Assembly (NCBI GenBank): GCA_019359355.1
Contig: JAHHHM010000026.1
Coordinates: 43,789-107,788 of the forward strand
Direction: 5' to 3'
DNA: 64,000 nucleotides
From: Microcoleus vaginatus WJT46-NPBG5
GTDB taxonomy: Bacteria; Cyanobacteriota; Cyanobacteriia; Cyanobacteriales; Oscillatoriaceae
A model generated the notes under the pieces. It saw only the letters and a list, made by a program, of their open reading frames with translations, was not told the origin of the DNA and made no database searches. Within the stretch, counting starts at the first letter, position 1. Every line of letters begins with the position of its first letter. Shown here one piece after another: positions 7,020 to 18,036 of this stretch. A program made the translations under genes and the position numbers.

Positions 7020-9206
7020 ATGCCACTCAACGACACGCTCATTTATTCCTCTGCTCTAGATCGTGCAATTGATCCATCACCACTGATTGTTGCGCCTGAA
7101 ACGCCTTTGGTTGATGTACTGGCACTGATGAGCCAAGTCAGAAGTAGCTGTCCACTGCCGGTGGCAAGTTCCTCGCTCAATGCAACGATTCTGTCAGAGA
7201 TCCGGGCAAGCTGTGTGCTGGTGATGGCAGGGATGCCGGCGGGGATGCACTGTCAGATGCCTGGTGCACAGGTGATGGGCAATGTACCGATTTTAGGGAT
7301 TTTCACAGAGCGGGATATCGTGCGCCTGACTGCCGCGAGGATGGACTTAAATAGCGTTTGCGTGGCTGATGTGATGACGAAGCCGGTGATCACCCTCACG
7401 CAATCAGAGTCTGAAGGGATTTTTACCGCCTTGTCTCTATTCCGCCAGCATCGGATTCGCCATTTGCCCATCGTGGATCAACAGGGGCAGTTATTGGGAA
7501 TGGTTACGCCGGAAAGCATTCGCAAATCACTGCAACCGGCAAATATTTTAACTCGATTGCGCTCTGTTAAAGACGTGATGAATCCCCAAGTTATTCAAGC
7601 ATCAAAGCAAGCATCCGTTTTAGATTTAGCCCAACTCATGGCAGAGCATCGTGTTAGTTGTGTAGTAATTGCACAAGATCAAGAGAAAGTAGAAAAGAAG
7701 AAAAAAGGGAAAAAAGAGGAAGAAAGTTCCCCCACACTTTCGCCATTGCCCTTAGGCATTGTCACCGAACGAGATATTGTCCAATTTCAAGCGCTAGCAC
7801 TGGATTTAGAGAAAATGCCGGCACAAGACGTGATGAGTTCACCGTTATTTTGTCTAGTTCCTTCAGATTCTTTATGGTTGGCACATCAAGAAATGCAGCG
7901 CCTTCATGTGCGGCGAATGGTTGTTGTGGGAAATCAAGGGGAATTGGTAGGAATTGTTTCCCAAACAAGTTTGCTGCAAGCCCTTGATCCAAAAGAAATG
8001 TATGGAATTATTGAGGCTTTGCAGCAAGCTGTTGAGGAACGCACAACAGAATTGCAAAACACAAACGAGCGATTGCAAAGTGAAATTTTGGAGCGTGTGC
8101 GGGCGGAAAAAGCGCTGCAACAAGCTCACGACGATTTACAAAGACAGGTTGAGGAACGCACAGCAGAATTACAAGCAGCGAATGCTCTGCTTTTGCAGGA
8201 CATTATCGAGCGTCAGCGGGTTGAAGATGCTCTGCGACGATCAGAAACTCAATTGCGACAAAAGGCAGATCAGCTGACAACTGCGCTGCAAGAGTTGCAA
8301 CAAACTCAAGCTCAGCTTATTCAAGCAGAGAAAATGTCAGGTTTGGGGCAGTTGGTTGCCGGCATCGCCCATGAAATTAATAATCCTGTTAATTTTATCT
8401 ATGGAAATTTATCCTATGCCGGCCAATATATCCAAGACTTGCTGCATTTGCTAAAGCTTTACCGGCAGTCCTACTCTAATTCAACCCCAGAAATCGCCGA
8501 GAAGTCTGAGACAATTGACCTAGATTTTCTGATTGTAGATTTGCCAAAATTACTAGATTCGATGAAATTAGGGGCTGAACGTATCCGACAAATTGTTGTG
8601 TCTTTACGCAATTTTTCTCGCTTAGATGAAGCCGAAAAGAAGCGAGTTAATATTCATGAAGGTATCGATAGCACGCTGCTGATTTTGCATCATCGGCTGA
8701 AATCCAAGTCAAAAAATCAGTTAGTTCAGATTATTAAAGAATATGGGGTTTTGCCCCCAGTCGAGTGTTATGCCGGCACTCTCAATCAAGTATTTATGAA
8801 CATTCTCAATAATGCTCTTGATGCCCTGGAGGATGTTCAAAGTTCTTTGCCTTCAGCTCATGGCAATGAGCGATTGACATTGAATCAGGAACAGCCCCCA
8901 ACGATTCGGATTCGCACCGGCATACTGGATAACAACTGGGTATTTATCCGGATTGCAGACAACGGAATTGGGATGCCGGCCTCTGTGCGCCAGCATTTAT
9001 TTGAACCGTTTTTCACCACCAAGCCGGTGGGCAAAGGCACTGGCTTGGGATTATCCATTAGCTACCAAATTGTGGTTGAAAAACACAAGGGGCGATTGGA
9101 ATGTATTTCAGAAGTCGGTCAAGGAACAGAGTTTATTATTGAAATTCCCATTCGACAGCAAAAACAGCAAAAACATTTACTTCATAAGTCTAAATTAAAT
9201 GAATAA
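7020..9206 (+). CDS. Multi-CBS-domain sensor histidine kinase (orphan)
   Basis: This 728-residue cytoplasmic kinase has no membrane helices. Residues about 25-330 hold four CBS motifs in two Bateman pairs ([42 protein letters not shown]). These usually bind adenine nucleotides or other small ligands. A long coiled coil of repeated [18 protein letters not shown] units spans about 335-440. The dimerisation/phosphoacceptor His is H451 in GIAHEINNP. The ATPase domain follows, with N-box [16 protein letters not shown] (about 590), G1 DNGIGM (about 648) and G2 GKGTGLGLS. An odd Lys/Glu-rich segment ([11 protein letters not shown]) is inserted in the third CBS unit. No receiver domain or adjacent response regulator is present, so the output is unknown. 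Confidence 0.92.
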   Translation: MPLNDTLIYSSALDRAIDPSPLIVAPETPLVDVLALMSQVRSSCPLPVASSSLNATILSEIRASCVLVMAGMPAGMHCQMPGAQVMGNVPILGIFTERDIVRLTAARMDLNSVCVADVMTKPVITLTQSESEGIFTALSLFRQHRIRHLPIVDQQGQLLGMVTPESIRKSLQPANILTRLRSVKDVMNPQVIQASKQASVLDLAQLMAEHRVSCVVIAQDQEKVEKKKKGKKEEESSPTLSPLPLGIVTERDIVQFQALALDLEKMPAQDVMSSPLFCLVPSDSLWLAHQEMQRLHVRRMVVVGNQGELVGIVSQTSLLQALDPKEMYGIIEALQQAVEERTTELQNTNERLQSEILERVRAEKALQQAHDDLQRQVEERTAELQAANALLLQDIIERQRVEDALRRSETQLRQKADQLTTALQELQQTQAQLIQAEKMSGLGQLVAGIAHEINNPVNFIYGNLSYAGQYIQDLLHLLKLYRQSYSNSTPEIAEKSETIDLDFLIVDLPKLLDSMKLGAERIRQIVVSLRNFSRLDEAEKKRVNIHEGIDSTLLILHHRLKSKSKNQLVQIIKEYGVLPPVECYAGTLNQVFMNILNNALDALEDVQSSLPSAHGNERLTLNQEQPPTIRIRTGILDNNWVFIRIADNGIGMPASVRQHLFEPFFTTKPVGKGTGLGLSISYQIVVEKHKGRLECISEVGQGTEFIIEIPIRQQKQQKHLLHKSKLNE

Positions 9207-9289
9207 AATGACCCTATTTTAAATGTTTTAAAGATCCAGCAAGTTTTTAACATCCCTAAAAACTATTTGTTTGAGCCGGCTGAGCCATT

Positions 9290-10045
9290 TCAGTTGCCAC
9301 CGTGCAAGCGGCGTAATAGAGCTAAATCTGCATAAGTAGCACCGCCGGCATCCCCAGCCAGAACCCGAAAAGGCTGGTTGGGTTCTCCCAAGGAATCTAT
9401 CACCAGGCACGCGCCGGTAAAATCTTCGGCTTTGGTGTACTCGTTAACCGTCACAACAGCCTTTAAACCCGCTTGACAGGCAGCCTGAAAGCCATGATGG
9501 GAATCCTCAATCACCAGGCAATCGGCAGCCGGTAAATCCATCTCTTCCAGCGCGTAGTGATAAATATCTGGTGCGGGCTTTTTAGTTGCAACCATGTCGC
9601 CGGCAGCAATCACCTCAAACCAAGCAGGGTCAAGCATTTCTCCCAACACAGCCAACACATTCGGCACAGCGCTAGTCGTCGCAATCGCTAAACGCAAGCC
9701 ATTCTCTCGCGCTTCTGCGATCAATCGCTTCACACCGGGGCGCAAGGGAACCGCACCGGCAGCGAGTAGTTCCTGATAGTGTTTATTTTTCAGGTCATGA
9801 ATGCCGACAATGAACTGCTCCAAATCCTCAGGTGGCTGGAAATCAGGTAGGTAATCGTTCAAGTAAAAGCGGATGCGCTCCTTACCCCCCGTAACCGCCA
9901 GCAATTCACTGTACAAAGAGTCTGACCAATTCCAATCATAGCCGGCTTCTTCAAAGGCACGATTAAATGCGACTCGGTGCCCCTCCCGTTCCGTATCTGC
10001 TAAAGTTCCATCTACGTCAAAAATCAAAGCACGTAGTTCACTCAT
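9290..10045 (-). CDS. cbbY: HAD-superfamily phosphatase, CbbY-like (xylulose-1,5-bisphosphate phosphatase?)
   Basis: This 251-residue HAD-IA hydrolase has motif I DVDGTLADTE (nucleophile Asp10 and acid/base Asp12), motif II in IATTS (about 120), the Lys of motif III in KKPAPDIY, and the acidic motif IV VIEDSHHGF. The EGHRVAFNRAF and VTGGKERI segments in the cap are the signature I associate with CbbY. In plants and Rhodobacter, CbbY removes xylulose-1,5-bisphosphate, an inhibitory by-product of Rubisco; that role fits a cyanobacterium but is inferred from family. The start is the ATG at 10045. It is convergent with the CBS kinase. Confidence 0.85.
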   Translation of the reverse strand: MSELRALIFDVDGTLADTEREGHRVAFNRAFEEAGYDWNWSDSLYSELLAVTGGKERIRFYLNDYLPDFQPPEDLEQFIVGIHDLKNKHYQELLAAGAVPLRPGVKRLIAEARENGLRLAIATTSAVPNVLAVLGEMLDPAWFEVIAAGDMVATKKPAPDIYHYALEEMDLPAADCLVIEDSHHGFQAACQAGLKAVVTVNEYTKAEDFTGACLVIDSLGEPNQPFRVLAGDAGGATYADLALLRRLHGGN

Positions 10046-10228
10046 CGGTTTTTATTTCCTTTGTGAAATAGCACTGGAAAGGAGATTAACTGGGAATTAA
10101 ACTCAAGTCTGGTAAATTGCCCATCAGAGAATATGTTAACGTCAAGCCGGCATATCCAGTTGCGCCAACTCATGATCCGCTGAATGGGCTGCCGGTTCAA
10201 GGCAAGCCGGTGACAGTCGCCATTCAAT

Positions 10229-11020
10229 TTACTCTGGTGCCGGCAGTTCACCAAAACGCTGCCGGTATTGCTCTAGTAATTTTGCATATTCATCAGCCTG
10301 CTGCTGAAGTAACTCGCGCTGCCGGCGTTCGGTATCGGCTTGCTGCTGAAGCAACTCGCGCTGCCGGCGTTCAATTGCCAGTTGCTCTCGTGCTTGTTGC
10401 TCGACTTCTTCTAATGCTAAATATCGACTGCCGCGCTCATCGTACCAGTAGAGCACCTCGCGCTGCACGCCCCCAAATCTTCTGATTGCTCGCCCAATTC
10501 CTAACCCAATTTCTGGCATAAAAAAGGGTTCTCCAATCTGCAATTCATACTCCCCATTGACCAAGCGATAAACTTCTAGAGGAGTGTGGCGATCACGCTG
10601 CCAAAATTTGGGGTTATAAATCACATAATATAAAACCCCTAATCGGGCGTAGATATCCATTTTGCTATCATATTCTCCCCCGTAGGTCAGAGAAACCATT
10701 TCTAAAGCAAAAATTGGGGGAACACCATTTTCTTCCCAGAGTACATAACTCGACCTTGAATTTCCTCCTTTGCGGCGTTCCACTCCTAAACTGAGAAACC
10801 CATCTGGAACAATGGGCACTAACGGACTGACGCCGGTTGTATGGTAGATACCCATATCCACACTAAAAAACCAATCCAAACGATCTGCCCAGAGAAATTC
10901 GAGCAAGAACAACAGGAAATTAGGGACAAAATTTTGGTCTTCGTTATCCACAGGCGTGTCATCGGAACAAGGAAGTTCAGCACTGCTTGGGAGGTAGACT
11001 CCAGGTTGATCCTGTACCAT
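10229..11020 (-). CDS. Uma2-family (DUF820) PD-(D/E)XK-like protein with C-terminal coiled coil
   Basis: This 263-residue member of the Uma2 family is highly expanded in cyanobacteria. The core shows SVDMGIYHT, the IVPDGFLSLG strand containing the conserved Asp, and PIFALEMVS followed by YDSKMDIYARLGVLYYVIYNP, matching the D...E-x-K style nuclease-like centre. Function is unproven for most members. The C-terminal about 70 residues are an Arg/Gln/Glu-rich coiled coil containing a direct repeat of RRQRELLQQQAD (two copies), visible in DNA as a tandem repeat of about 42 bases near 10303-10380. The ATG at 11020 gives MVQDQPGVYLP. Confidence 0.82.
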   Translation of the reverse strand: MVQDQPGVYLPSSAELPCSDDTPVDNEDQNFVPNFLLFLLEFLWADRLDWFFSVDMGIYHTTGVSPLVPIVPDGFLSLGVERRKGGNSRSSYVLWEENGVPPIFALEMVSLTYGGEYDSKMDIYARLGVLYYVIYNPKFWQRDRHTPLEVYRLVNGEYELQIGEPFFMPEIGLGIGRAIRRFGGVQREVLYWYDERGSRYLALEEVEQQAREQLAIERRQRELLQQQADTERRQRELLQQQADEYAKLLEQYRQRFGELPAPE

Positions 11021-11847
11021 GTCAGGGCTAGACTCAATATCGTTGTTTAAATTGTACTCAGTTAACGGGGAATTTTGGTTGGTCGAACGTGCCGGTGCGA
11101 ACCTTAAAAATTATCTGTAACGGTTGTGCCGGCAGTGAGCGAGTATTGAAATCTTGTTTTAGTGAACGCCACAACAATAATAAAGAAACGTAGGTAGTAA
11201 GACAAGGTTAATTTTCAAAAAATATGAAGTAGAATGAAGAGAATATTTGATAAAATTGGAATAGACTTAAACAACTTTAATTATTTTTTGACTGAAACAG
11301 CCTTAATGTCCGACTTCATCGCTTATAATCCCTTGTTATCCCATCAGGCAAAATCAGACAGATTAGCCGATTCATAGCATTATAATTAAAGCACTTATAC
11401 CTAGGCCCACCACCTATACTTATGAAGAGTTACATAAAGCTATTAAAAAAGCTTTTGAAGGTGTTAGGGTTTCTGAGTTTCTTAATTGGCTAGAATACTA
11501 CAGCTACTATATTGATGACAAATAAAAAGCGCTGTACTCATGGGTTGTGAGTTTTTTTGAGACTCAACACCCGAGCAGATGGTGCCGCTTTCATAAGTCA
11601 GAACTTTCCCAACTGCGTCAAGTCGGCGTTGCCAGAGTTAATAGAGGGCGTGCTGTGGGAATAATAGATCCTATGAGGGCTTCTAGATGACAGAGGCAGC
11701 CTACTAGCTATGTTGAGCAGGTTTAAATGCTATGCAAGGCCAAATTGTCAGCGCCGGCATTTTCGGACAATCTAGAGTTTAGAGCAAACGGTTTAAAACT
11801 AGCTTACGCTTAAAAACACGCACTTATCGTTAATAGAATATAAAACT
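11021..11847. other. Intergenic region, 827 bases, with gene-like remnants
   Basis: There is no intact conserved gene. An open stretch without a start codon at 11367-11525 encodes a peptide with TYEELHKAIKKAF...FLNWLEYYSYYIDDK before a stop, and reads like the tail of a lost gene. The next 160 bases hold the small frame listed separately at 11547. The remainder, up to the kinase start at 11848, is A/T-rich and is probably promoter sequence. Confidence 0.45.
11547..11690 (+). pseudogene. Possible 47-codon gene or remnant, unknown
   Basis: A GTG-initiated frame encodes 47 residues (MSFFETQHPSRWCRFHKSEL... ending GIIDPMRASR). The composition is protein-like (QLRQVGVARVNRGRAVGIIDP), but I do not recognise the family and no ribosome site is evident. 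It directly follows another orphan open tail, so decay of a former mobile or accessory gene is as likely as a real small gene. Confidence 0.25.
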
Positions 11848-14800
11848 ATGATCGCTATTTCAGGCTACAAAATTCTAGAAAAAATCTACGAAGATTTGAA
11901 AACAGTGGTTTACCGGGCAGAGAGGCACGAGGATCGAAAGCCGGTGGTCATCAAACTGCCGGTATCCGATTACCCTACCCTTAAAGAGCTGACGCAGTTG
12001 AGGCATGAATATGAAATTTCCAAGCATTTGAATTTCCCCGGAATAGTTAAAAGCTATAGTTTGGAAAATCATCAAAATAGTTTAGCTCTAATCTTAGAAG
12101 ATTTCGGCGGGAAAGCATTTAGCCACTTTATCCCCAGCCATCCCTTTAAAATTATTGAATTTCTGACCATAGCCATTCAGCTCTCAGACACCCTTGGTCT
12201 GCTTCATGACCAGCAAATTATTCACAAAGACATTAAATCTCAAAATATTATTTTATGCCCTGACAGTTTGCTAGTTAAAATTACTGACTTTAGCATTGCC
12301 TCACGCTTGGCCAGACAGAACGCGCTGCCGATTAATCCTAATTTTATAGAGGGAACCCTCGCCTATATGTCACCGGAGCAAACCGGGCGAATGAATCGCT
12401 CGATTGACTACCGCACCGATTTCTATTCTTTAGGCGTCACCTTTTATGAAATACTCACCGGCCAACTGCCCTTTGAATCCACTGATCCGCTGGAATTAAT
12501 TCACTGTCATATTGCTAAACAACCTCTGCCAGTTTATCAGCTAAAGCCAGAGATTCCTAAAGCAATTTCTGACATCGTAATGAAGTTATTAGCTAAAACT
12601 GCTGAGGATCGTTACCAAAGTGCTCTAGGGTTAAAAGCTGATCTAGAAAACTGTCTGAGTATGCTACAAACAAGCGGCAAAATTGCCAACTTCACTCCGG
12701 GTCTGCGGGATCTCTCTGGCCAATTTCTGATCCCCCAAAAACTTTACGGTCGTGAACAAGAAGTAGCGACTCTAATGGCAGCATTTGCTCGCGTAGCATC
12801 TCCGCAGGAAAAAAGAGCCGGTTCTGGTAACGTCGAGATGATGCTCGTCAGTGGTTACTCAGGAATTGGTAAAACTTCTGTCGTGAATGAAGTTCATAAA
12901 CCCATTGTTAAATCGCGGGGATATTTTATTTCCGGGAAATTTGACCAATTTAAACGAAACATTCCTTATGCTTCACTGATTCAAGCCTTTCAGGAATTAA
13001 TGCGACAGCTATTAACAGAAAGCCGAGAAAACGTAGCTGGTTGGAAAAATAAACTTTTAGAAGCTTTGGGGGCAAATGGTCAGGTCATTATTGATGTCAT
13101 TCCCGAAATTGAACTAATTGTTGGGTCACAACCAGATGTCCCCCATTTAGGGCCGGCAGAATCTCAAAATCGATTTAATCGGGTCTTTCAAAAGTTCATT
13201 CAAGTATTTACTAAACCCGAACACCCACTGGTTTTATTTCTTGACGATCTTCAGTGGGCGGATTCAGCGTCTCTAAAATTGATTCAGATGATGATGACTG
13301 ACAGAGATAGTCAGTCTCTATTGCTTATAGGAGCATATCGAGATAACGAAGTCAGCCCAACTCATGCATTAATGCAGACTATAAATGAGATTCACTCATC
13401 GGGAGCAATTGTCAATAACATTATCTTGCGGCCTTTAGATATCAGCAACGTTAGCCAATTAGTTGCTGATACCCTTCACACTGACACACATAGCAGCTCA
13501 TTCGCAAGCTCAGAAGCGTTGGCTGGACAAAGTTCGCTACCTTTAGCAGAACTCATTTTTAATAAAACTCAAGGCAATCCTTTTTTCTTAACTCAGTTGC
13601 TCCAAACTCTTCACTTAGAAAAGCTACTGAATTTTGACTACAACACCGGCATCTGGAAGTGGGATATTGCTAAAATTCAAGCGGTGGGAATCACTGATTT
13701 TAATGTGGTTGAGTTGCTTGCTAGAAATATTAAAAAACTACCTTCAGACACACAGAAAGTTTTAAAATTGGCAGCTTGCATTGGAAACTCGTTTAATTTA
13801 GATATTTTAGCAATTGTCCATGAAAAATCTATATCAGAAACATCTGCTGATTTGTGGGAAGCAATGCAAGCAGGGCTGGCTCTGCCACTGAGTAACTTTT
13901 ATCAACTTCCTTCAGATGGTGACTCTGGGCTAGAGCGGAGCGATGGCGAGGAATTATCTCGACAAGGCTGGAAACTAAACAATTCCAACTCCTCAATTCC
14001 CCATCACCAATATTCAATCTCTTATAAGTTTTTACACGACCGGGTGCAGCAAGCAGCTTATTCGCTTATTCCTGAAAAGGATAAAAAGGTAACTCATCTT
14101 AACATCGGTCAACTTCTGCTGAGGAATACTAATTCGGAACAACAGAAAGAAAATGTTTTTGCTCTGGTAAACCAACTGAATCTAGGCGCTGATTTGATTA
14201 CAGATGGGTTAGAAAAAGATGAACTAGCTCGCTTAAATTTGATTGCCGGCCAAAAAGCAAAAGTGGCGGCAGCTTATGAACCGGCAGTCAGGTATTTAAA
14301 TGTTGGTCTGGCACTGCTGCCGGCAGATAACTGGCAGCATCAGTATGAATTAACACTTTCTCTTCATGTAGAGGCAGCGGAAGCAGAATATTTAAACACT
14401 AACTTTGAACGAGCTGCAACTTTAGCCGAAATCGTTTTGCAGCAAGCTGTCACGCTGCTAGATAAAGTTAAGGTTTACGAACTGCAAATCCAGTTTTATT
14501 TTGCTCAAAACCAGATGCTTAAAGCCACGGATACTGGGCTACAAGCACTGGAAATGTTAGGTGTCTCCCTATCAAGTCTACCTAGTGATGGTAATTGGGT
14601 TGTCGCTCTGCCTTCCCTTACAGATTTAGAAGACATTCCCACCATGACAGATGCTGATAAATTAGCAGCTTTGCGGCTCCTTATGATTGTCGGATCACCC
14701 GCTTCCGTTGCAAAGCCTGAGATCGTGCCGCTAATTGTCTTGACGCAGATCAATCTCTGTATCGCACATGGTTATTCGGCGCAAACCGCTTTTGCTTATG

Positions 14801-17448
14801 CTGTATATGGGATGCTTCTGTGTACTGTAATGAGGGAAATGGATGCTGGATATCACTCTGGCAAACTAGCTTTAAAGCTGTTAGATAAATTTAACGCAAG
14901 AGAACTGAAATGTAAAGTTTATCAATTATTCAATTTTTTCATCAGGCCGTGGAAAGAGCATATTAGGGAAACCTTACCATCATTAATGGAGGGATTTCAA
15001 AGCGGCCTAGAAACTGGTGAAATAGAATTTGCGAGTTATTGTGCTATTGGCTATTGTTCTAATTTGTTTTTACTAGGAGAACGCCTTGAGTTTGTTGCTA
15101 AGGAGCAATCACAATACCTAGATTCAGTTGTAAGTCTTAAACAAGAGTATTCCATAAATTACGCAAGAATTTGGAAGCAGATGACATTGAATCTTTTGGA
15201 GAAGTCAGAGAATAAAAAGATATTGATTGGTGAAAGCTTTGATGAAAAAAAAATGCTTCCTATTTTAGCTGATTCTAATAATTCTGTTTTAGTTTTTATT
15301 GTATATTTAGCAAAACAAATTCTACTTTATCTGTTTAAAGATTATCCTCATGCTGTTACCAGTGGAGCTTTGGCGGCAGAACACGCAAAACCTGTGATGG
15401 GATGGATAATTTTTGCAGCACACAACTTCTATTATTCTCTTGCCCTCCTCGCTCAATACCCCCAAGTTGAAACCGGCACACAACAGCAGTATTTAGTTCT
15501 GGTTGAGGAAAATCAGAAAAAAATGCAGCAATGGGCTTTATATGCCCCATCTAATTTTAAGCATAAGTACAATTTAGTTGAAGCAGAAAAAGCGCGAGTA
15601 TTGGGCCGTATTATAGAAGCGATGGAGTATTATGACGCCAGCATTCAAGGTGCCCTAGAACAGGGATATATTCAAGAAGAAGCGCTTGCCAATGAACTGG
15701 CTGCAGAGTTTTATTTCTCCCTAGGTAGAGAGAAAATTGCTAAAACTTATCTGACAGAATCTTACTATGGCTATATTCGGTGGGGAGCAACGGCAAAGGT
15801 TAAAGACTTGGAGGAAAGGTATCCGATTGTTTTTTCTCAATTGTGGGCAACCGCAAAAGTTAACCAGGGGCGAGAAACCAGCGGAATTAATGTGACATTG
15901 ACGAAAACTTCGACAACAGGTTTTGCGACGAGTGCGCTGGATTTAGCCACAGTAATGAAAGCATCACAAGTTTTAGCCGGCGAAATCGTTCTTTCACATC
16001 TACTCGATAAATTACTAAAAATTGTCATGGAAAATGCCGGTGCTCAAACCGGCTGCCTTATTTTAGAAAAAGACGGAAAATTGCTTGTAGAGGCGACAGG
16101 TGCTGTAGAGCGAGATGAGGTGGTTATGTGGCCCTCTGTGCCGGTAGAAACCTATTTGCATCTGCCACTCTCTGCGATCAATTATGTATCTATAACTCAC
16201 GAAAGCGTAGTTTTAAATGATGCCAGCCGCGAAGGAAGGTTTAAAGCGGATACTTATATAATCAACCGGCAACCCAAATCTGTTTTATGTACACCCATCC
16301 TCAATCAAGGAAAACTGCTCGGAATTCTTTACCTAGAAAATAACTTAACGATTGGAGCGTTTACTTCAGAACGGCTGGAAGTTATAAAAATTCTTTCTGT
16401 CCAAGCGGCTATTTCACTAAAAAACGCCATGCTCTATGCAAATTTGGAAGCAGCCACTGAAAAATTGACAGAAGCCAAGGCTCGATTAGAAGATTATAGC
16501 CAAAACTTGGAGCATAAGGTAGAAAAAAGAACACAGGAGTTAAAGGAAAAAAATGAGTGTCTGAAACAAGCCATGCAAGACCTTCAACAAACTCAATCAC
16601 AACTAATCCAGACCGAAAAAATGTCGTCTCTGGGACAGATGGTTGCCGGAGTCGCTCACGAAATTAACAACCCCGTTAACTTTATCTACGGCAATCTACA
16701 TCCCGCGAATGAATATCTTAAGAGCCTGCTGCAACTGCTCGATCTTTACGACAAAACTTATCCCCAACCTGACCCCCAAATTGAAGCTGAAAAGCAAACA
16801 ACCGATTTGGCCTTTTTAAGGGAAGACTTCCCCAGAATCTTAGAATCAATGCAGGTAGGCGCAGCTCGAATCCGCCAGATTGTTCTGTCGTTGCGAAACT
16901 TTTCTCGCTTAGATGAAGCGGACATGAAGGCAGTTGATATTCATGCCGGCATCGACAGTACCTTGCTAATTTTACAGCATCGGCTTAAAGGTAATTCTGA
17001 AAGTTATAGCGTTGAAATTATTAAAGAATACGACAACCTGCCCAAAATAGAGTGTTATGCCGGCCAGCTCAACCAAGTATTCTTGAATATCCTCACGAAT
17101 GCAATTGATGCCCTACATAGTAAGGCGTTTAAAAATGCTCAAAAACAACCTCTTATTCACATTCGTACCGGCATCTTAGATAACAACCGCGTATTTATCT
17201 CGATTAGTGACAATGGAGTCGGCATAAGCCCAGAAGTGCAATCTAAGCTATTTGACCCCTTCTTCACCACAAAACCCGTTGGTTCTGGCACGGGTTTGGG
17301 ATTATCGATTAGCCATCAAATTGTTGTGGAAAAACACGGCGGGAATCTCAAGTGTATCTCAGTACCTGGACAAGGAGCAGAGTTTGTGATTGAAATTCCG
17401 GTTCAGCAGCAATCCCATCACAAGTTATCAGTCAATCAACTCGCCTAA
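11848..17448 (+). CDS. HstK-type trifunctional Ser/Thr kinase - AAA ATPase - GAF - histidine kinase
   Basis: This 1866-residue signalling protein has the architecture of Anabaena HstK and relatives. A protein kinase domain occupies about 10-270, with catalytic loop HKDIKSQNI (about 126-134). The metal motif is DFS rather than DFG. A large NTPase module follows, with Walker A GYSGIGKTS (about 335), Walker B LVLFLDDLQWAD and a long TPR-like helical region to about 1350. A GAF domain spans about 1370-1530, then a coiled coil. The histidine kinase has H1604 in GVAHEINNP, N-box LNQVFLNILTNAIDAL and G-boxes DNGVGI and GSGTGLGLS. The kinase core closely resembles that of the CBS kinase at 7020. It lies just upstream of the NRPS cluster in the same direction, but the 588-base gap makes co-transcription doubtful. 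Confidence 0.93.
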   Translation: MIAISGYKILEKIYEDLKTVVYRAERHEDRKPVVIKLPVSDYPTLKELTQLRHEYEISKHLNFPGIVKSYSLENHQNSLALILEDFGGKAFSHFIPSHPFKIIEFLTIAIQLSDTLGLLHDQQIIHKDIKSQNIILCPDSLLVKITDFSIASRLARQNALPINPNFIEGTLAYMSPEQTGRMNRSIDYRTDFYSLGVTFYEILTGQLPFESTDPLELIHCHIAKQPLPVYQLKPEIPKAISDIVMKLLAKTAEDRYQSALGLKADLENCLSMLQTSGKIANFTPGLRDLSGQFLIPQKLYGREQEVATLMAAFARVASPQEKRAGSGNVEMMLVSGYSGIGKTSVVNEVHKPIVKSRGYFISGKFDQFKRNIPYASLIQAFQELMRQLLTESRENVAGWKNKLLEALGANGQVIIDVIPEIELIVGSQPDVPHLGPAESQNRFNRVFQKFIQVFTKPEHPLVLFLDDLQWADSASLKLIQMMMTDRDSQSLLLIGAYRDNEVSPTHALMQTINEIHSSGAIVNNIILRPLDISNVSQLVADTLHTDTHSSSFASSEALAGQSSLPLAELIFNKTQGNPFFLTQLLQTLHLEKLLNFDYNTGIWKWDIAKIQAVGITDFNVVELLARNIKKLPSDTQKVLKLAACIGNSFNLDILAIVHEKSISETSADLWEAMQAGLALPLSNFYQLPSDGDSGLERSDGEELSRQGWKLNNSNSSIPHHQYSISYKFLHDRVQQAAYSLIPEKDKKVTHLNIGQLLLRNTNSEQQKENVFALVNQLNLGADLITDGLEKDELARLNLIAGQKAKVAAAYEPAVRYLNVGLALLPADNWQHQYELTLSLHVEAAEAEYLNTNFERAATLAEIVLQQAVTLLDKVKVYELQIQFYFAQNQMLKATDTGLQALEMLGVSLSSLPSDGNWVVALPSLTDLEDIPTMTDADKLAALRLLMIVGSPASVAKPEIVPLIVLTQINLCIAHGYSAQTAFAYAVYGMLLCTVMREMDAGYHSGKLALKLLDKFNARELKCKVYQLFNFFIRPWKEHIRETLPSLMEGFQSGLETGEIEFASYCAIGYCSNLFLLGERLEFVAKEQSQYLDSVVSLKQEYSINYARIWKQMTLNLLEKSENKKILIGESFDEKKMLPILADSNNSVLVFIVYLAKQILLYLFKDYPHAVTSGALAAEHAKPVMGWIIFAAHNFYYSLALLAQYPQVETGTQQQYLVLVEENQKKMQQWALYAPSNFKHKYNLVEAEKARVLGRIIEAMEYYDASIQGALEQGYIQEEALANELAAEFYFSLGREKIAKTYLTESYYGYIRWGATAKVKDLEERYPIVFSQLWATAKVNQGRETSGINVTLTKTSTTGFATSALDLATVMKASQVLAGEIVLSHLLDKLLKIVMENAGAQTGCLILEKDGKLLVEATGAVERDEVVMWPSVPVETYLHLPLSAINYVSITHESVVLNDASREGRFKADTYIINRQPKSVLCTPILNQGKLLGILYLENNLTIGAFTSERLEVIKILSVQAAISLKNAMLYANLEAATEKLTEAKARLEDYSQNLEHKVEKRTQELKEKNECLKQAMQDLQQTQSQLIQTEKMSSLGQMVAGVAHEINNPVNFIYGNLHPANEYLKSLLQLLDLYDKTYPQPDPQIEAEKQTTDLAFLREDFPRILESMQVGAARIRQIVLSLRNFSRLDEADMKAVDIHAGIDSTLLILQHRLKGNSESYSVEIIKEYDNLPKIECYAGQLNQVFLNILTNAIDALHSKAFKNAQKQPLIHIRTGILDNNRVFISISDNGVGISPEVQSKLFDPFFTTKPVGSGTGLGLSISHQIVVEKHGGNLKCISVPGQGAEFVIEIPVQQQSHHKLSVNQLA

Positions 17449-18036
17449 ACAAACTTAAACGCAAGCTGTCCTACCGAGCCGCAGCATAACGCTACGGCTC
17501 AAAAATTGGCTTTCTTGCAAGAATGCGCTAACAGAAATCAGTGGCTCAGCATTAAATTGGCGCGTCACAGGAGAAAGGTAGAAAGACAGGTTTTTCATTT
17601 ACAGCTACCGCACAGTTCGATGCTCAGTCAACTTAATATTACTTTACTTGTATAAAAAAATACATTTTATCAACTTGCTCAACCATCTCTTAATCCCCTA
17701 ATCTCCGAATCCCGATCTAAAAAACCGCAATCGACAACTGAATTGACCCCATCTGTTAGATGGCAGTTACTCATGGGAACAATACGTGGGGAAAGCAATC
17801 CGGCGACTGCTGGATCAGCCATAACACTTAGAGACTGTCAAAACTATCACCTGGAGTAGGCTATCAACGGCTATTTATATAAAACCTAGAATCGAACGAG
17901 TTAGTTAATTCCAGCAAGGGCGAATACTCTCAGTAGCAAAAGCTCAGTATGCGGGATGTACAAATATCACGCACACTCAGATCAGGACTGCGTAGGTGTG
18001 TCGGCTATTTAAATTCCAAATGAAAGCTAGAATTTT
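17449..18036. other. Intergenic region upstream of the NRPS operon, 588 bases
   Basis: No gene is seen. Near the start, GAGCCG (17476-17481) can pair with CGGCTC (17495-17500), a hairpin without a T-run that may mark the end of the kinase mRNA. The rest is A/T-rich and should contain the promoter of the biosynthetic operon. I found no remnant of a condensation domain here, so the NRPS protein really seems to begin at its adenylation domain. Confidence 0.5.

Noticed and set aside
10117..10485. 122-codon plus-strand ORF
   Set aside because: Antisense to the coiled-coil end of the Uma2-type gene; its AAGV/AAE repeats reflect that coding repeat.
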